Origin: Streptomyces sp. DH-12
GTDB lineage: Bacteria > Actinomycetota > Actinomycetes > Streptomycetales > Streptomycetaceae
Direction: 5' to 3'
Assembly (NCBI RefSeq): GCF_002899455.1
Contig: NZ_PPFB01000001.1
Span: 4,192,001-4,256,000, forward strand
Length of the DNA stretch: 64,000 nt
Each line of letters starts with the position of its first letter. Positions within the stretch are counted from its first letter, which is position 1. The notes under the pieces are model-generated. The model saw nothing but the letters and a program-made list of their open reading frames with translations, made no database searches and had not been told where the DNA came from. A program made the translations under genes and the position numbers. This document shows, piece after piece, positions 23,587-31,414 of the stretch.

Positions 23587-24972
23587 ATGTCAGTCACCGG
23601 AGTCAGACGTGCCCTGCGCGAGTCCGTCTCGGGGCTTCCCCGCGCCTTCTGGTGGCTGTGGGCCAGCACCCTGGTCAACCGGCTCGGCGCCTTCGTCGCC
23701 ACCTTCATGGCGCTCTACCTCACCCTCGACCGCGGCTACTCCGCCTCCTACGCCGGTCTCGTCGTCGCGCTCCACGGGCTCGGCGGGGTGATCTCGTCCC
23801 TCGGCGCCGGTGTCATGACCGACCGGCTCGGGCGGCGGCCCACCCTCCTCGTCGCCCAGACCGCGACGGCGCTGTCCGTCGCCCTGCTCGGCTTCGTCCA
23901 CGACCCCGTCGCCATCGCGGCCGTCGCCTTCCTCGTCGGCATGGCGTCCAGCGCCTCCCGGCCCGCCGTGCAGGCGATGATGGCGGACATCGTGCGGCCG
24001 GAGGACCGCATCCGGGCCTTCTCGCTCAACTACTGGGCCATCAACCTCGGCTTCGCGATCTCCTCCGTGGGCGCCGGGTTCATCGCCGAGGTCAGCTACC
24101 TCGCCGGCTTCCTGATCGAGGCCGGGATGACGCTCGTCTGCGCCGTGCTCGTCTTCGTCAAGCTGCCCGAGTCCCGCCCGGAGCAGCAGGCCGCCGGTCC
24201 GGGGGAGGCGGCGGAGGAGTCCGTCTCCCTCGGTACCGTGCTGCGCGACGGCCGGTTCATGAGCGTCGTCGGGCTGTCCTTCCTCATCGCCCTCGTCTTC
24301 CAGCAGGGCTACCTGGGGCTCCCGGTCGCCATGGGCGAGGCCGGCTTCACGCCCGCGGACTTCGGCATGGCCATCGCCGTCAACGGCGTCCTGATCGTCG
24401 TCCTCCAGCTGCCCGTCACGCGGCTGATCGAGCACCGCGACCCGCGCCGGCTGCTCGTCGTCTCCTCGCTGCTGGCCGGGTACGGCTTCGGGCTCACCGC
24501 CTTCGCCGGGTCGGTCGGGGTCTTCGCCCTCACCGTCTGCGTGTGGACGCTCGCCGAGATCGTCAACGCGCCCACCCAGACCGGTCTCGTCGTACGCCTC
24601 TCCCCGGTGCACGGGCGCGGGCGCTACCAGGGCATGTACACCTCGTCCTGGGCGGTCGCCGCCCTGGTCGCCCCGCTGATGTCCGGTTTCGTCATCGACC
24701 GGTGGGGCGCCGCCTGGCTGTGGGGGACGTGCGCCGTCATCGGCACGGTGGCCGGTCTCGGATACGGGCTGCTGATGCGGCGGCTGCCGGAGGAAACCGA
24801 CACCGAGCCGGTGAAGCGGCCCACCGGATCAGCGAAGCCGCCCATCGAGCCGGTGAAGCAGTCCCCCGAGCAAGTGAAGCAGTCCACCGGACCGCTGAAG
24901 CAGCCCACCGAGCCGGTGCCACAGCTCGAAGACACCACCACCCGTGCCGTCCCCGGGAGCAGCGCCTCCTGA
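23587..24972 (+). CDS. MFS transporter with a heptapeptide-repeat C-terminal tail
   Basis: 461 residues from ATG 23587 behind GGGGAG. There are twelve predicted membrane segments, beginning FWWLWASTLVNRLGAFVATF. The loop 2-3 motif is GVMTDRLGRRPTLL (the MFS A-motif variant). The cytoplasmic tail after MRRLP consists of about six 7-residue repeats of the type EPVKQxT or GPLKQPT. It is a drug/H+ antiporter-like permease of unknown substrate. The tail is unusual for the family and could mediate protein contacts. A terminator follows. Confidence 0.85.
   Translation: MSVTGVRRALRESVSGLPRAFWWLWASTLVNRLGAFVATFMALYLTLDRGYSASYAGLVVALHGLGGVISSLGAGVMTDRLGRRPTLLVAQTATALSVALLGFVHDPVAIAAVAFLVGMASSASRPAVQAMMADIVRPEDRIRAFSLNYWAINLGFAISSVGAGFIAEVSYLAGFLIEAGMTLVCAVLVFVKLPESRPEQQAAGPGEAAEESVSLGTVLRDGRFMSVVGLSFLIALVFQQGYLGLPVAMGEAGFTPADFGMAIAVNGVLIVVLQLPVTRLIEHRDPRRLLVVSSLLAGYGFGLTAFAGSVGVFALTVCVWTLAEIVNAPTQTGLVVRLSPVHGRGRYQGMYTSSWAVAALVAPLMSGFVIDRWGAAWLWGTCAVIGTVAGLGYGLLMRRLPEETDTEPVKRPTGSAKPPIEPVKQSPEQVKQSTGPLKQPTEPVPQLEDTTTRAVPGSSAS
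24805..24921 (+). repeat. 21-bp imperfect tandem repeats in the MFS gene
   Basis: About five to six in-frame units coding (E/G)P(V/L)KxPT-like heptapeptides. Unit length equals seven codons, so gain or loss would keep the frame. Confidence 0.7.
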
Positions 24973-25016
24973 CCGGCTCCTGACCGCCCCTGGCTCCTTT
25001 CGCCCCCCCCTCACGC

Positions 25017-25057
25017 CGGAGGCCCCGGCCGCCGCGTCACCGGCGCCGGGGCCTCCG
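25017..25057. terminator. Bidirectional hairpin terminator
   Basis: CGGAGGCCCCGGC and its complement (25017-25029, 25045-25057) between the convergent MFS and Cys-rich peptide genes. Confidence 0.75.
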
Positions 25058-25070
25058 TACGTCCGTCACG

Positions 25071-25226
25071 TCAGCCGCACTGGCACGGGCTGCCCGACTG
25101 GCACCCGCAGCCGCAGCCCGAACCGCAGCCGCAGGCGGCGATCAGGGTGAGGCGCCTGACCTCGGCGGGCTGCTCGGTCTCGCGCTCCTGCGTGGGGTCG
25201 GGCGTCGTGCCGGGGGATTCGGCCAT
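25071..25226 (-). CDS. 51-residue Cys-rich peptide (metallothionein-like)
   Basis: The ATG at 25226 has the strong ribosome site GAGGAGGG. The N-terminal half is hydrophilic and acidic (ESPGTTPDPTQERETEQPAE); then VRRLTLIAA leads into a C-terminal stretch with seven Cys in 19 residues, arranged as CGCGSGCGCGC then CQCG. The CxC and CxxxC spacing suggests metal or thiol chemistry. There is no signal peptide and no leader-peptidase site that I can recognise. It lies between phoU and a terminator and is transcribed in the same direction as phoU. I recall similar short proteins in other Streptomyces at this locus but know of no characterised one. Confidence 0.7.
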   Translation of the reverse strand: MAESPGTTPDPTQERETEQPAEVRRLTLIAACGCGSGCGCGCQSGSPCQCG

Positions 25227-25372
25227 GGGTCCCTCCTCGGGCTGGGGCCTGCGCACACCTGCTCCCCATTGCACGCCCGGCCGGCCGGGCGCATCAACGG
25301 CGCATCGGGGGCGGCGGAAGCTCACCCGCGCCCCCGTCCGCCGCCCGCACGCCCGAGAGGAGCGCGCGGACC

Positions 25373-26074
25373 TCAGCTCCCCTCCGCCCCCTGCGCCGGC
25401 GCGATCCCCGGCTGCAGCTCCGTCTGGATCTCGTCCGCGTGCTCGCCGGTGACCAGGTACACCACCCGCTTGGCGACCGACACCGCGTGGTCCGCGAACC
25501 GCTCGTAGTAGCGGCCCAGCAGGGTGACGTCGACCGCCGTCTCGATGCCGTGCTTCCAGCGGTCGTCCATCAGGTGCTGGAAGAGGGTGCGGTGCAGCAG
25601 GTCCATCGCGTCGTCGTCCTGCTCCAGCTGGAGCGCCAGGTCGACGTCCTTGGTGATGATCACCTCGGCCGCCTTCGCCATCAGGCGCTGGGCGAGCTGG
25701 CCCATCTCCAGGATGGTGGCGTGCAGGTCCCGCGGCACCCCCCGCTCCGGGTACCGCAGCCGGGCCAGCTTCGCCACGTGCTGGGCGAGGTCGCCGGACC
25801 GCTCCAGGTCCGCGGACATCCGCAGCGAGGTGACGACGATCCGAAGGTCGGTCGCCACCGGCTGCTGCCGGGCCAGCAGGGCGATGGCCCGCGCCTCCAG
25901 GTCGTGCTGCAGCTCGTCGACCTTCTGGTCGGCCTCGATCACGCTCTCCGCGAGCTTCAGATCGGCGTCGAGGATGGCGGTCGTGGCGCGTCCGATCGCC
26001 GATCCGACCAGCCGGGCCATCTCCACCAGACCGTCGCCGATCGAATCCAGTTCCTCGTGGTACGCGTCCCGCAT
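25373..26074 (-). CDS. phoU: Phosphate signalling regulator PhoU
   Basis: 233 residues from ATG 26074 behind GAGAGGAA. It is made of two PhoU three-helix repeats: RDAYHEELDSIGDGLVEMAR, EADQKVDELQHDLEARAIAL and RMSADLERSGDLAQHVAKLA, then LHRTLFQHLMDDRWKHG and GRYYERFADHAVSVAKRV. The E/D-x3-D metal-cluster residues are kept. PhoU transmits transporter status to the PhoR kinase. It is divergent from phoRP, with a PHO box in the shared region, as known in S. coelicolor. Confidence 0.95.
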   Translation of the reverse strand: MRDAYHEELDSIGDGLVEMARLVGSAIGRATTAILDADLKLAESVIEADQKVDELQHDLEARAIALLARQQPVATDLRIVVTSLRMSADLERSGDLAQHVAKLARLRYPERGVPRDLHATILEMGQLAQRLMAKAAEVIITKDVDLALQLEQDDDAMDLLHRTLFQHLMDDRWKHGIETAVDVTLLGRYYERFADHAVSVAKRVVYLVTGEHADEIQTELQPGIAPAQGAEGS

Positions 26075-26098
26075 CGGAATTCCTCTCGTGCGTCTCTG

Positions 26099-26160
26099 TC
26101 CGGGCTGTCCCGGTCCGGGCTCTCCGGGCTCTCCGGGCTCCGGCGTCCGGGGTCCGGGTC
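26099..26160. repeat. 9-bp tandem repeats in the phoU leader
   Basis: TCCGGGCTC occurs three times perfectly, with degenerate copies on both sides (TCCGGGCTG, TCCGGGG), between the phoU ribosome site and the PHO box. Confidence 0.7.
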
Positions 26161-26206
26161 CCCCCACGCTCCCACGTTCCGCCTGCCACGCGTCCGGTTC
26201 CGTCAC

Positions 26207-26239
26207 CTCGCGTGAACCGGCCTTGGCCTGTAGGTGAAC
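26207..26239 (-). promoter_or_regulatory. PHO box (PhoP-binding direct repeats)
   Basis: Read on the phoU strand: GTTCACCTACA (26239-26229), an 11-base degenerate unit, then GTTCACGCGAG (26217-26207). The 22-base spacing of two GTTCAC units equals two 11-bp direct-repeat units, the known arrangement of Streptomyces PhoP operators. It sits between phoU and phoR and should give phosphate control of both. Confidence 0.85.
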
Positions 26240-26300
26240 TCTGGGCGACGAGTGTCCGAGGTCGCCCGCCGACCGCTGTGGGCAGTGCTCGCCCCATGCC

Positions 26301-26306
26301 TAACCT
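26301..26306 (+). promoter_or_regulatory. -10 element of leaderless phoRP
   Basis: TAACCT ends six bases before the phoR ATG, the spacing of a leaderless mRNA. The PHO box lies about 65 bases upstream. Confidence 0.65.
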
Positions 26307-26312
26307 GGACGC

Positions 26313-27602
26313 ATGGACGTGAACGCGGCGGTCGCCGCACTGGCAGCGATCGCCGGACTGCTCACCGGTGTCATCGCCATGCTGGCGTTCCGCGTCAGCG
26401 AACGTGAACAGCGGCGCCCCACGCGCACCTCGCTGCACACCGATCCGGTGCTCCCGCCCGGCGTCGACACGGTGCTGTCCGTGCTGCGCTCGTCCGCCGT
26501 GGTCCTCGACGAGAACGACGGCGTGGTGAAGGCCAGCTCGGCCGCGTACGCCCTCGGCCTGGTCCGCGGCGGCAAGCTCGCCGTGGAGCCGATGCTGAAG
26601 ATGGCCCGCGACACCCGGCGGGACGGGGAGATACGCCAGGTGGAGCTGGACCTGCCCCGCCGGGGGACCGGACGCGGCGATGCCCTCGCCGTGTCCGCGC
26701 GGGTGGCGCCGCTCGGCTCCCGGCTGGTGCTGCTGCTGGTGGAGGACCTCACCGAGGCCCGCCGCATCGAGGCCGTGCGGCGCGACTTCGTCGCCAACGT
26801 CAGCCATGAGCTGAAGACCCCCGTCGGCGCGCTGTCCCTGCTGTCCGAGGCCGTGATGGACGCCTCCGACGACCCCGAGGCCGTGCAGCGGTTCGCCGGG
26901 CGCATGCAGATCGAGGCGACCCGGCTGACCAGCCTGGTGCAGGAGCTGATCGACCTGTCCCGGGTGCAGAACGACGACCCGCTGGAGGACGCCGAGCCGG
27001 TCCCGGTCGAGGAACTGGTCGCCGAGGCCGTCGACCGCTGCCGGCACGCGGCGGGCACCAAGGACATCACCATGGCCGCCGCGGGCGCCGCCGACCTGCG
27101 GGTCTGGGGCAACCGGGGACAGCTCGCCGCCGCACTCGGCAACCTCGTCGAGAACGCGGTCAACTACTCACCCGCCCGCACCCGCGTGGGCATCGCGGTC
27201 CGTTCGGTCGCGCAGCCCGGCGGGGACCTGATCGAGATCGCCGTGACCGACCAGGGCATCGGCATCTCCGACAAGGACAAGGAGCGCATCTTCGAGCGCT
27301 TCTACCGCGTCGACCCCGCCCGCTCCCGTGCCACCGGCGGCACGGGGCTGGGCCTCGCGATCGTGAAGCACGTGGCCGCCTCGCACGGCGGGGAGGTCAC
27401 GGTGTGGAGCGCCGAGGGCCAGGGCTCCACCTTCACCCTGCGGCTGCCCGAGGCCCGAGCGGCCCGCGGCGGCCGCCGGCCCTCCGAGCGGGACGACCCC
27501 GAAGGCCTCGACAACGAGGCCGGAGGGACGTCCCACCCCACCCCCCACGCGTCCGATCCATCCGCGTACGAAACGCTTCCCTCCCCGGAGGTCCTTCCGT
27601 GA
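26313..27602 (+). CDS. phoR: Phosphate-sensing histidine kinase PhoR (SenX3-like)
   Basis: 429 residues. One N-terminal membrane helix (AALAAIAGLLTGVIAMLAF) is followed by a PAS-like domain (VVLDENDGVVKASSAAYALG). The dimerisation helix carries the phosphorylated His in FVANVSHELKTPVGALS. The ATPase domain shows the N-box GNLVENAVNYSP, VTDQGIGISDKDKERIFERF and GTGLGLAIVKHVAA. A disordered 40-residue tail ends the protein. The stop overlaps the phoP GTG by four bases. Confidence 0.95.
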   Translation: MDVNAAVAALAAIAGLLTGVIAMLAFRVSEREQRRPTRTSLHTDPVLPPGVDTVLSVLRSSAVVLDENDGVVKASSAAYALGLVRGGKLAVEPMLKMARDTRRDGEIRQVELDLPRRGTGRGDALAVSARVAPLGSRLVLLLVEDLTEARRIEAVRRDFVANVSHELKTPVGALSLLSEAVMDASDDPEAVQRFAGRMQIEATRLTSLVQELIDLSRVQNDDPLEDAEPVPVEELVAEAVDRCRHAAGTKDITMAAAGAADLRVWGNRGQLAAALGNLVENAVNYSPARTRVGIAVRSVAQPGGDLIEIAVTDQGIGISDKDKERIFERFYRVDPARSRATGGTGLGLAIVKHVAASHGGEVTVWSAEGQGSTFTLRLPEARAARGGRRPSERDDPEGLDNEAGGTSHPTPHASDPSAYETLPSPEVLP

Positions 27603-28279
27603 CCCGAGTGCTCGTCGTCGAGGACGAGGAGTCCTTCTCCGACGCCCTGTCGTACATGCTCCGCAAGGAGGGCTTCGAGGTCGCCGTGGCGACCACCGGG
27701 CCCGACGGACTCGACGAGTTCGAGCGCAACGGCGCCGACCTCGTCCTCCTCGACCTGATGCTGCCCGGGCTGCCGGGCACCGAGGTGTGCCGTCAGCTGC
27801 GCGGCCGCTCCAACGTCCCCGTGATCATGGTGACCGCCAAGGACAGCGAGATCGACAAGGTGGTCGGCCTGGAGATAGGCGCCGACGACTACGTCACCAA
27901 GCCGTTCTCCTCGCGTGAGCTGGTGGCCCGGATCCGCGCGGTGCTGCGCCGGCGCGGCGAGCCCGAGGAGACCGTCCCGGCGGCCCTGGAGGCCGGCCCG
28001 GTGCGGATGGACGTCGACCGGCACGTGGTGACCGTCGGCGGCACCAAGGTCGACCTGCCGCTGAAGGAGTTCGACCTGCTGGAGATGCTGCTGCGCAACG
28101 CCGGCCGGGTGCTGACCCGGATGCAGCTCATCGACCGGGTGTGGGGCGCGGACTACGTGGGCGACACCAAGACCCTCGACGTCCACGTCAAGCGCCTGCG
28201 CGCCAAGATCGAGCCGGACCCGGGGGCGCCCCGCTATCTCGTGACCGTGCGCGGGCTCGGTTACAAGTTCGAGCCGTAG
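27599..28279 (+). CDS. phoP: Response regulator PhoP
   Basis: 226 residues, GTG overlapping the phoR stop (GTGA), with GGAGG just upstream. The receiver domain has VLVVEDEESF, the phospho-acceptor Asp in LVLLDLMLPGLPG, and VTKPFSS. The OmpR-type winged helix has LKEFDLLEMLLRNAGRVLTR and DVHVKRLRAKIEPDP then RGLGYKF. It activates pho regulon genes on phosphate starvation and represses antibiotic genes in Streptomyces. Confidence 0.96.
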   Translation: MTRVLVVEDEESFSDALSYMLRKEGFEVAVATTGPDGLDEFERNGADLVLLDLMLPGLPGTEVCRQLRGRSNVPVIMVTAKDSEIDKVVGLEIGADDYVTKPFSSRELVARIRAVLRRRGEPEETVPAALEAGPVRMDVDRHVVTVGGTKVDLPLKEFDLLEMLLRNAGRVLTRMQLIDRVWGADYVGDTKTLDVHVKRLRAKIEPDPGAPRYLVTVRGLGYKFEP

Positions 28280-28298
28280 GCCGCGGCCTCGTCGACGT

Positions 28299-28331
28299 GA
28301 AGGGCGGGACCCCACCGGGGTCCCGCCCTTC
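28299..28331. terminator. Bidirectional terminator between phoP and a lipoprotein gene
   Basis: A 15-bp perfect stem (GAAGGGCGGGACCCC and its complement) with loop ACC, 20 bases after the phoP stop. Confidence 0.9.
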
Positions 28332-28355
28332 GACGTGCGGTGCGTGTACGGCCGG

Positions 28356-29057
28356 TCAGTGGTCGGCCGCGTCCAGGCTCGCGGAGGCCGCGTCGGACGG
28401 GGTGCCGGACGGGGCGCCCGACTCGGACGCGCTGCCGGAGGTCTCCTCGCCCGACGCGCCCTCGCCCTCGCCCTCGCCCGTGGCCTCGTCGGCCGGCGTG
28501 CCGGAGGCGTCCGCCGACGGCGACGGGGAGGCGCCCGCGGCCGGGGCCCCGCTCGGGCCCCAGCTCTCGAAGAAGTTCTCGGCCGGGTGGACGCGGGCCC
28601 GCAGGCTCACCTCGCCGGTCTCGCTGAGGGTGAAGGTGATCTTCTGGGCGTCGCCGTCCTGGACGGCCTCGCGGCTGCTGGGCAGGATGGCGGAGGCGTT
28701 GCCCTCGCCGCCGAGGATCAGGCTGCCGCCGGCCGGGACGACGAGGTCGCCGCCCTCGGCGGGGCTGAGCTCGGCGGTCTTGCCGGTGCCGGGGACGGTG
28801 ATCGACTCCAGGGTCTGGTCCTTGTCGCCCGAGTTGAAGAGGGTGGCGGCGATGGAGGCGGGGCCGGTCGACTCCAGGTCGGGCTGGGTGATGACGACGG
28901 CGTTCTCCACCTGGATGTCGCCGACCGTCGTGGACGCGTTGTCCGGCTGGATCTGCAGGGACTGGGCGTTGTTGCCGGCCCCGCACGCGGAGAGCGCGGT
29001 GATCGAGAAAGCGAGGGCGGCGGCGGCGAGGGCGCCGCGTCGAAGGCTGCTGCTCAC
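28356..29057 (-). CDS. Lipoprotein with PCuAC/DUF461-like domain
   Basis: 233 residues, GTG start. The lipobox is FSITALSACGAGN. The mature part has VGDIQVENAVVITQPDLEST, ASIAATLFNSGDKDQTLESI, LVVPAGGSLILGGEGNA and VQDGDAQKITFTLSETGEVS, a cupredoxin-like copper-chaperone fold of the PCuAC/DUF461 kind, but I do not see the usual His/Met copper ligands. The tail is an acidic, Ser/Gly/Glu-rich disordered stretch. It lies convergent with phoRP. Confidence 0.78.
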   Translation of the reverse strand: MSSSLRRGALAAAALAFSITALSACGAGNNAQSLQIQPDNASTTVGDIQVENAVVITQPDLESTGPASIAATLFNSGDKDQTLESITVPGTGKTAELSPAEGGDLVVPAGGSLILGGEGNASAILPSSREAVQDGDAQKITFTLSETGEVSLRARVHPAENFFESWGPSGAPAAGASPSPSADASGTPADEATGEGEGEGASGEETSGSASESGAPSGTPSDAASASLDAADH

Positions 29058-29755
29058 GGCGGCGGCAACTCCTTGACTCGAGCGTGCGGTGGCGACCGGG
29101 TGAAGCCGCCCTAAGTGTCTGTCAGCGGCCTCAGATTACCGAGCCGCCCGCAGACGGCTGCACCCGGCCCTCCCCACGCCTACCCGGGCCGGGCCCGTGG
29201 GGCGTGCCCGTGCCGGGGATGTCACCCGATCACCCGGTGACCGGCCCGACGTCCTCCCGGATGCCCGGCGCCTCGCGCGCCCTCTCACCTCACCGGTCAC
29301 GGCAGGCCACGGGAGACCACACGTGACTCCCCGGTAAACATCCGCCACTTCTGTCCGCACCGCCCCTTCATTCGCGCGGGCGCGCATTTCGGTGAAGGAA
29401 TGAGGGGGTCCCGGTAATTGATCACCGGCCGGTGATCCTCACACCGTGTGATCAATTCCGGATTCGGCCGGAAGCGGTTCGGCTCACCGAACGGAGTAGC
29501 GGAAGTCGCACTTCTGGAACCGGACATATGGGGCTGTTCGACCCCTCGTGGGGGGCTTCGGAAGGGTGTGACGTGCGTGTTTCGTCCGTCCCGGAGAACC
29601 GCTCCGACCTGCGAATACCCGCTTCCGCCGGACGCCCGAAGCACGTTCCTGTTGCTGTTGTCAAGCCCCGAGAATGGCCCTGACCTGCGAAAACGCCATT
29701 CAGAAGACGCCGTATCCGTGTTACCCTGGATAGCCACGGAAGGGGTACCTGTCAC
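29058..29755. other. Long gene-free region between a lipoprotein gene and carD
   Basis: 698 bases with no convincing gene; short frames here lack codon bias. It holds a dense group of palindromes at 29416-29457, a 14-bp near-repeat (CGACCTGCGAATA at 29605, TGACCTGCGAAAA at 29681), and a promoter-like pair before carD (TTCAGA at 29699, 17 bases, TACCCT at 29722). GC content is lower than in the flanks. Confidence 0.6.
29416..29457. promoter_or_regulatory. Nested palindrome cluster upstream of carD
   Basis: An outer inverted repeat AATTGATCAC (29416-29425) and GTGATCAATT (29448-29457) encloses an 18-bp perfect palindrome, GATCACCGGCCGGTGATC (29420-29437). The GTGATC/GATCAC half-site therefore occurs three times in 42 bp. 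It looks like a multi-site operator. The binding protein is unknown. Confidence 0.65.
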
Positions 29756-30238
29756 ATGACGTTCAAGGTTGGCGACACCGTGGTCTATCCCCATCATGGG
29801 GCCGCGCTGATCGAGGCAATCGAAACTCGCCAGATCAAAGGCGTGGACAAGACCTACTTGGTGCTGAAGGTCGCCCAGGGTGACCTGACGGTACGTGTGC
29901 CAGCGGACAATGCGGAGTTCGTCGGCGTGCGTGATGTGGTCGGTCAGGACGGGCTGGACCGGGTCTTCGAGGTGCTGCGCGCGCCGTACGCCGAGGAGCC
30001 CACGAACTGGTCCCGTCGGTACAAGGCAAATCTCGAGAAGCTCGCCTCGGGCGATGTCATCAAGGTCGCGGAAGTCGTGCGTGACCTGTGGCGCCGGGAG
30101 CGGGAGCGCGGGCTCTCCGCCGGTGAGAAGCGCATGCTCGCGAAGGCACGTCAGATCCTGGTCAGCGAGCTCGCCCTCGCCGAGAACACCAACGAGGACA
30201 AGGCCGAGGCCCTGCTCGACGAGGTTCTCGCCTCCTGA
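29756..30238 (+). CDS. carD: CarD/CdnL-type RNA polymerase-binding regulator
   Basis: 160 residues. The N-terminal RNA polymerase-interacting Tudor-like domain has FKVGDTVVYPHHGAALIEAI and YLVLKVAQGDLTVRVPADNA. The C-terminal helical domain has NWSRRYKANLEKLASGD, VRDLWRRERERGLSAGEKRM and ALAENTNEDKAEALLDEVL. CarD stabilises open promoter complexes at many promoters, rRNA included. The start at 29756 follows GGAAGGGG at slightly long spacing. The ispDF genes follow after a large hairpin. Confidence 0.93.
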   Translation: MTFKVGDTVVYPHHGAALIEAIETRQIKGVDKTYLVLKVAQGDLTVRVPADNAEFVGVRDVVGQDGLDRVFEVLRAPYAEEPTNWSRRYKANLEKLASGDVIKVAEVVRDLWRRERERGLSAGEKRMLAKARQILVSELALAENTNEDKAEALLDEVLAS

Positions 30239-30616
30239 GTTCCCCGAGTCGTGGCTCCGCCCGTCGCGTGCCGCCACGCCGGCCGTCGGAGCAGCACTCA
30301 GAGCGCTCAGCGCATCGAAATGCCGCGGTGCCCGATGACGTCCAGGACGTCGCCGGGCGCTGCGGCATGTTCGCACCCGGACACCCTGCGTAGGCTGCAC
30401 GTGCGCCGAAACGCCGACACGCAGAAACGCCGAGACGCAAAATGTGTCCTCACTCACGTCCCCGCCCCTGGCGCGCCGGGCCCGGGCGGTCGGCTCGACC
30501 AGAGTCACGGAAGGGGCTGGTCGAGGCGGAACGCCCGGCACTTCCCCCGCTCCAGGAGCGGAGGCACGCCCAGGCCATACCCACGTGGGCCGAGCCCACA
30601 AACCTGACAGGAACCG
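30239..30616. other. Gene-free region between carD and ispD
   Basis: 378 bases. It contains a large hairpin (30320-30368), a two-copy 16-bp tandem repeat (30408-30439, unit GAAACGCCGACACGCA), and the ispD leader. No gene found. Confidence 0.6.
30320..30368 (+). terminator. 24-bp RNA hairpin after carD
   Basis: Arms 30320-30343 and 30345-30368 flank a single A. As plus-strand RNA, 23 of 24 positions pair (three as G-U) and only one is an A-C mismatch. On the opposite strand the three wobble pairs would be mismatches. It is 82 bases past the carD stop, so it is a candidate terminator or processing site. Confidence 0.7.
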
Positions 30617-31414
30617 ATGTCTGACGATCCGCTCCCGCCCTCGCCGACCCCCGCTCCCGGCCGTCCGACGGTCCGGACGGCGGCCGTCATCCCGGCCGCG
30701 GGCCGGGGTGTGCGGCTCGGCCCCGGCGCCCCCAAGGCGCTCCGCGCGCTCGGCGGCACGCCCATGCTCGTCCACGCGGTGCGCGCCATGGCCGATTCCC
30801 GCGCCGTCTCCCTGGTCGTCGTCGTCGCGCCGCCCGACGGCGCCGGCGAGGTCAGGTCGCTGCTCGACACCCACGCGCTGCCCGGGGGTCCCCCCAGCGG
30901 CAGCCGGGGGAGCACCGACGTCCTCGTCGTCCCCGGCGGCGAGAGCCGCCAGGAATCCGTGAAGCTCGGCCTGGACGCGTTGCCCCCGGGCTACGACATC
31001 GTCCTGGTGCACGACGCGGCCCGCCCGCTGGTCCCGGTGGACACCGTCGACGCGGTCGTCGAGGCCGTACGCGACGGCGCCCCCGCCGTGGTGCCGGCGC
31101 TGCCGCTCGCCGACACCGTCAAGCAGGTCGAGCCGGCCGCCGCCCCCGGCGGGCCGGAGCCCGTGGTCGCCACCCCCGACCGGTCCGTGCTGCGGGCGGT
31201 GCAGACCCCGCAGGGCTTCGACCGGGCCACCCTGGTCCGTGCCCACGAGACCGTGACCGACGACGTCACCGACGACGCGAGCATGGTCGAGCGGCTCGGC
31301 CTGACCGTGGTCACCGTCCCCGGGCACGAGGAGGCCTTCAAGGTCACCCGCCCCCTCGATCTGGTCCTCGCCGAGGCGGTCCTGGCGCGCAGGAGGCTCA
31401 ACGATGGCTTCTGA
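30617..31414 (+). CDS. ispD: 2-C-methyl-D-erythritol 4-phosphate cytidylyltransferase
   Basis: 265 residues. Third step of the MEP isoprenoid pathway. The nucleotidyltransferase motif is AAVIPAAGRGVRLGPGAPKA, followed by VPGGESRQESVKLGLDAL, DIVLVHDAARPLVP and LRAVQTPQGFDRATLV, then DDVTDDASMVERLG. A short Pro-rich N-terminal extension precedes the domain. It overlaps ispF by 11 bases, so translation is probably coupled. Confidence 0.94.
   Translation: MSDDPLPPSPTPAPGRPTVRTAAVIPAAGRGVRLGPGAPKALRALGGTPMLVHAVRAMADSRAVSLVVVVAPPDGAGEVRSLLDTHALPGGPPSGSRGSTDVLVVPGGESRQESVKLGLDALPPGYDIVLVHDAARPLVPVDTVDAVVEAVRDGAPAVVPALPLADTVKQVEPAAAPGGPEPVVATPDRSVLRAVQTPQGFDRATLVRAHETVTDDVTDDASMVERLGLTVVTVPGHEEAFKVTRPLDLVLAEAVLARRRLNDGF

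Noticed and set aside
25071..27047. 658-codon minus frame covering phoU and part of phoR
   Set aside because: Only its last 51 codons are real (the Cys-rich peptide with its own ribosome site); the rest is out of frame with phoU.
29448..29759. 103-codon frame upstream of carD
   Set aside because: No third-position GC bias, no ribosome site, overlaps the palindrome cluster and the carD promoter.
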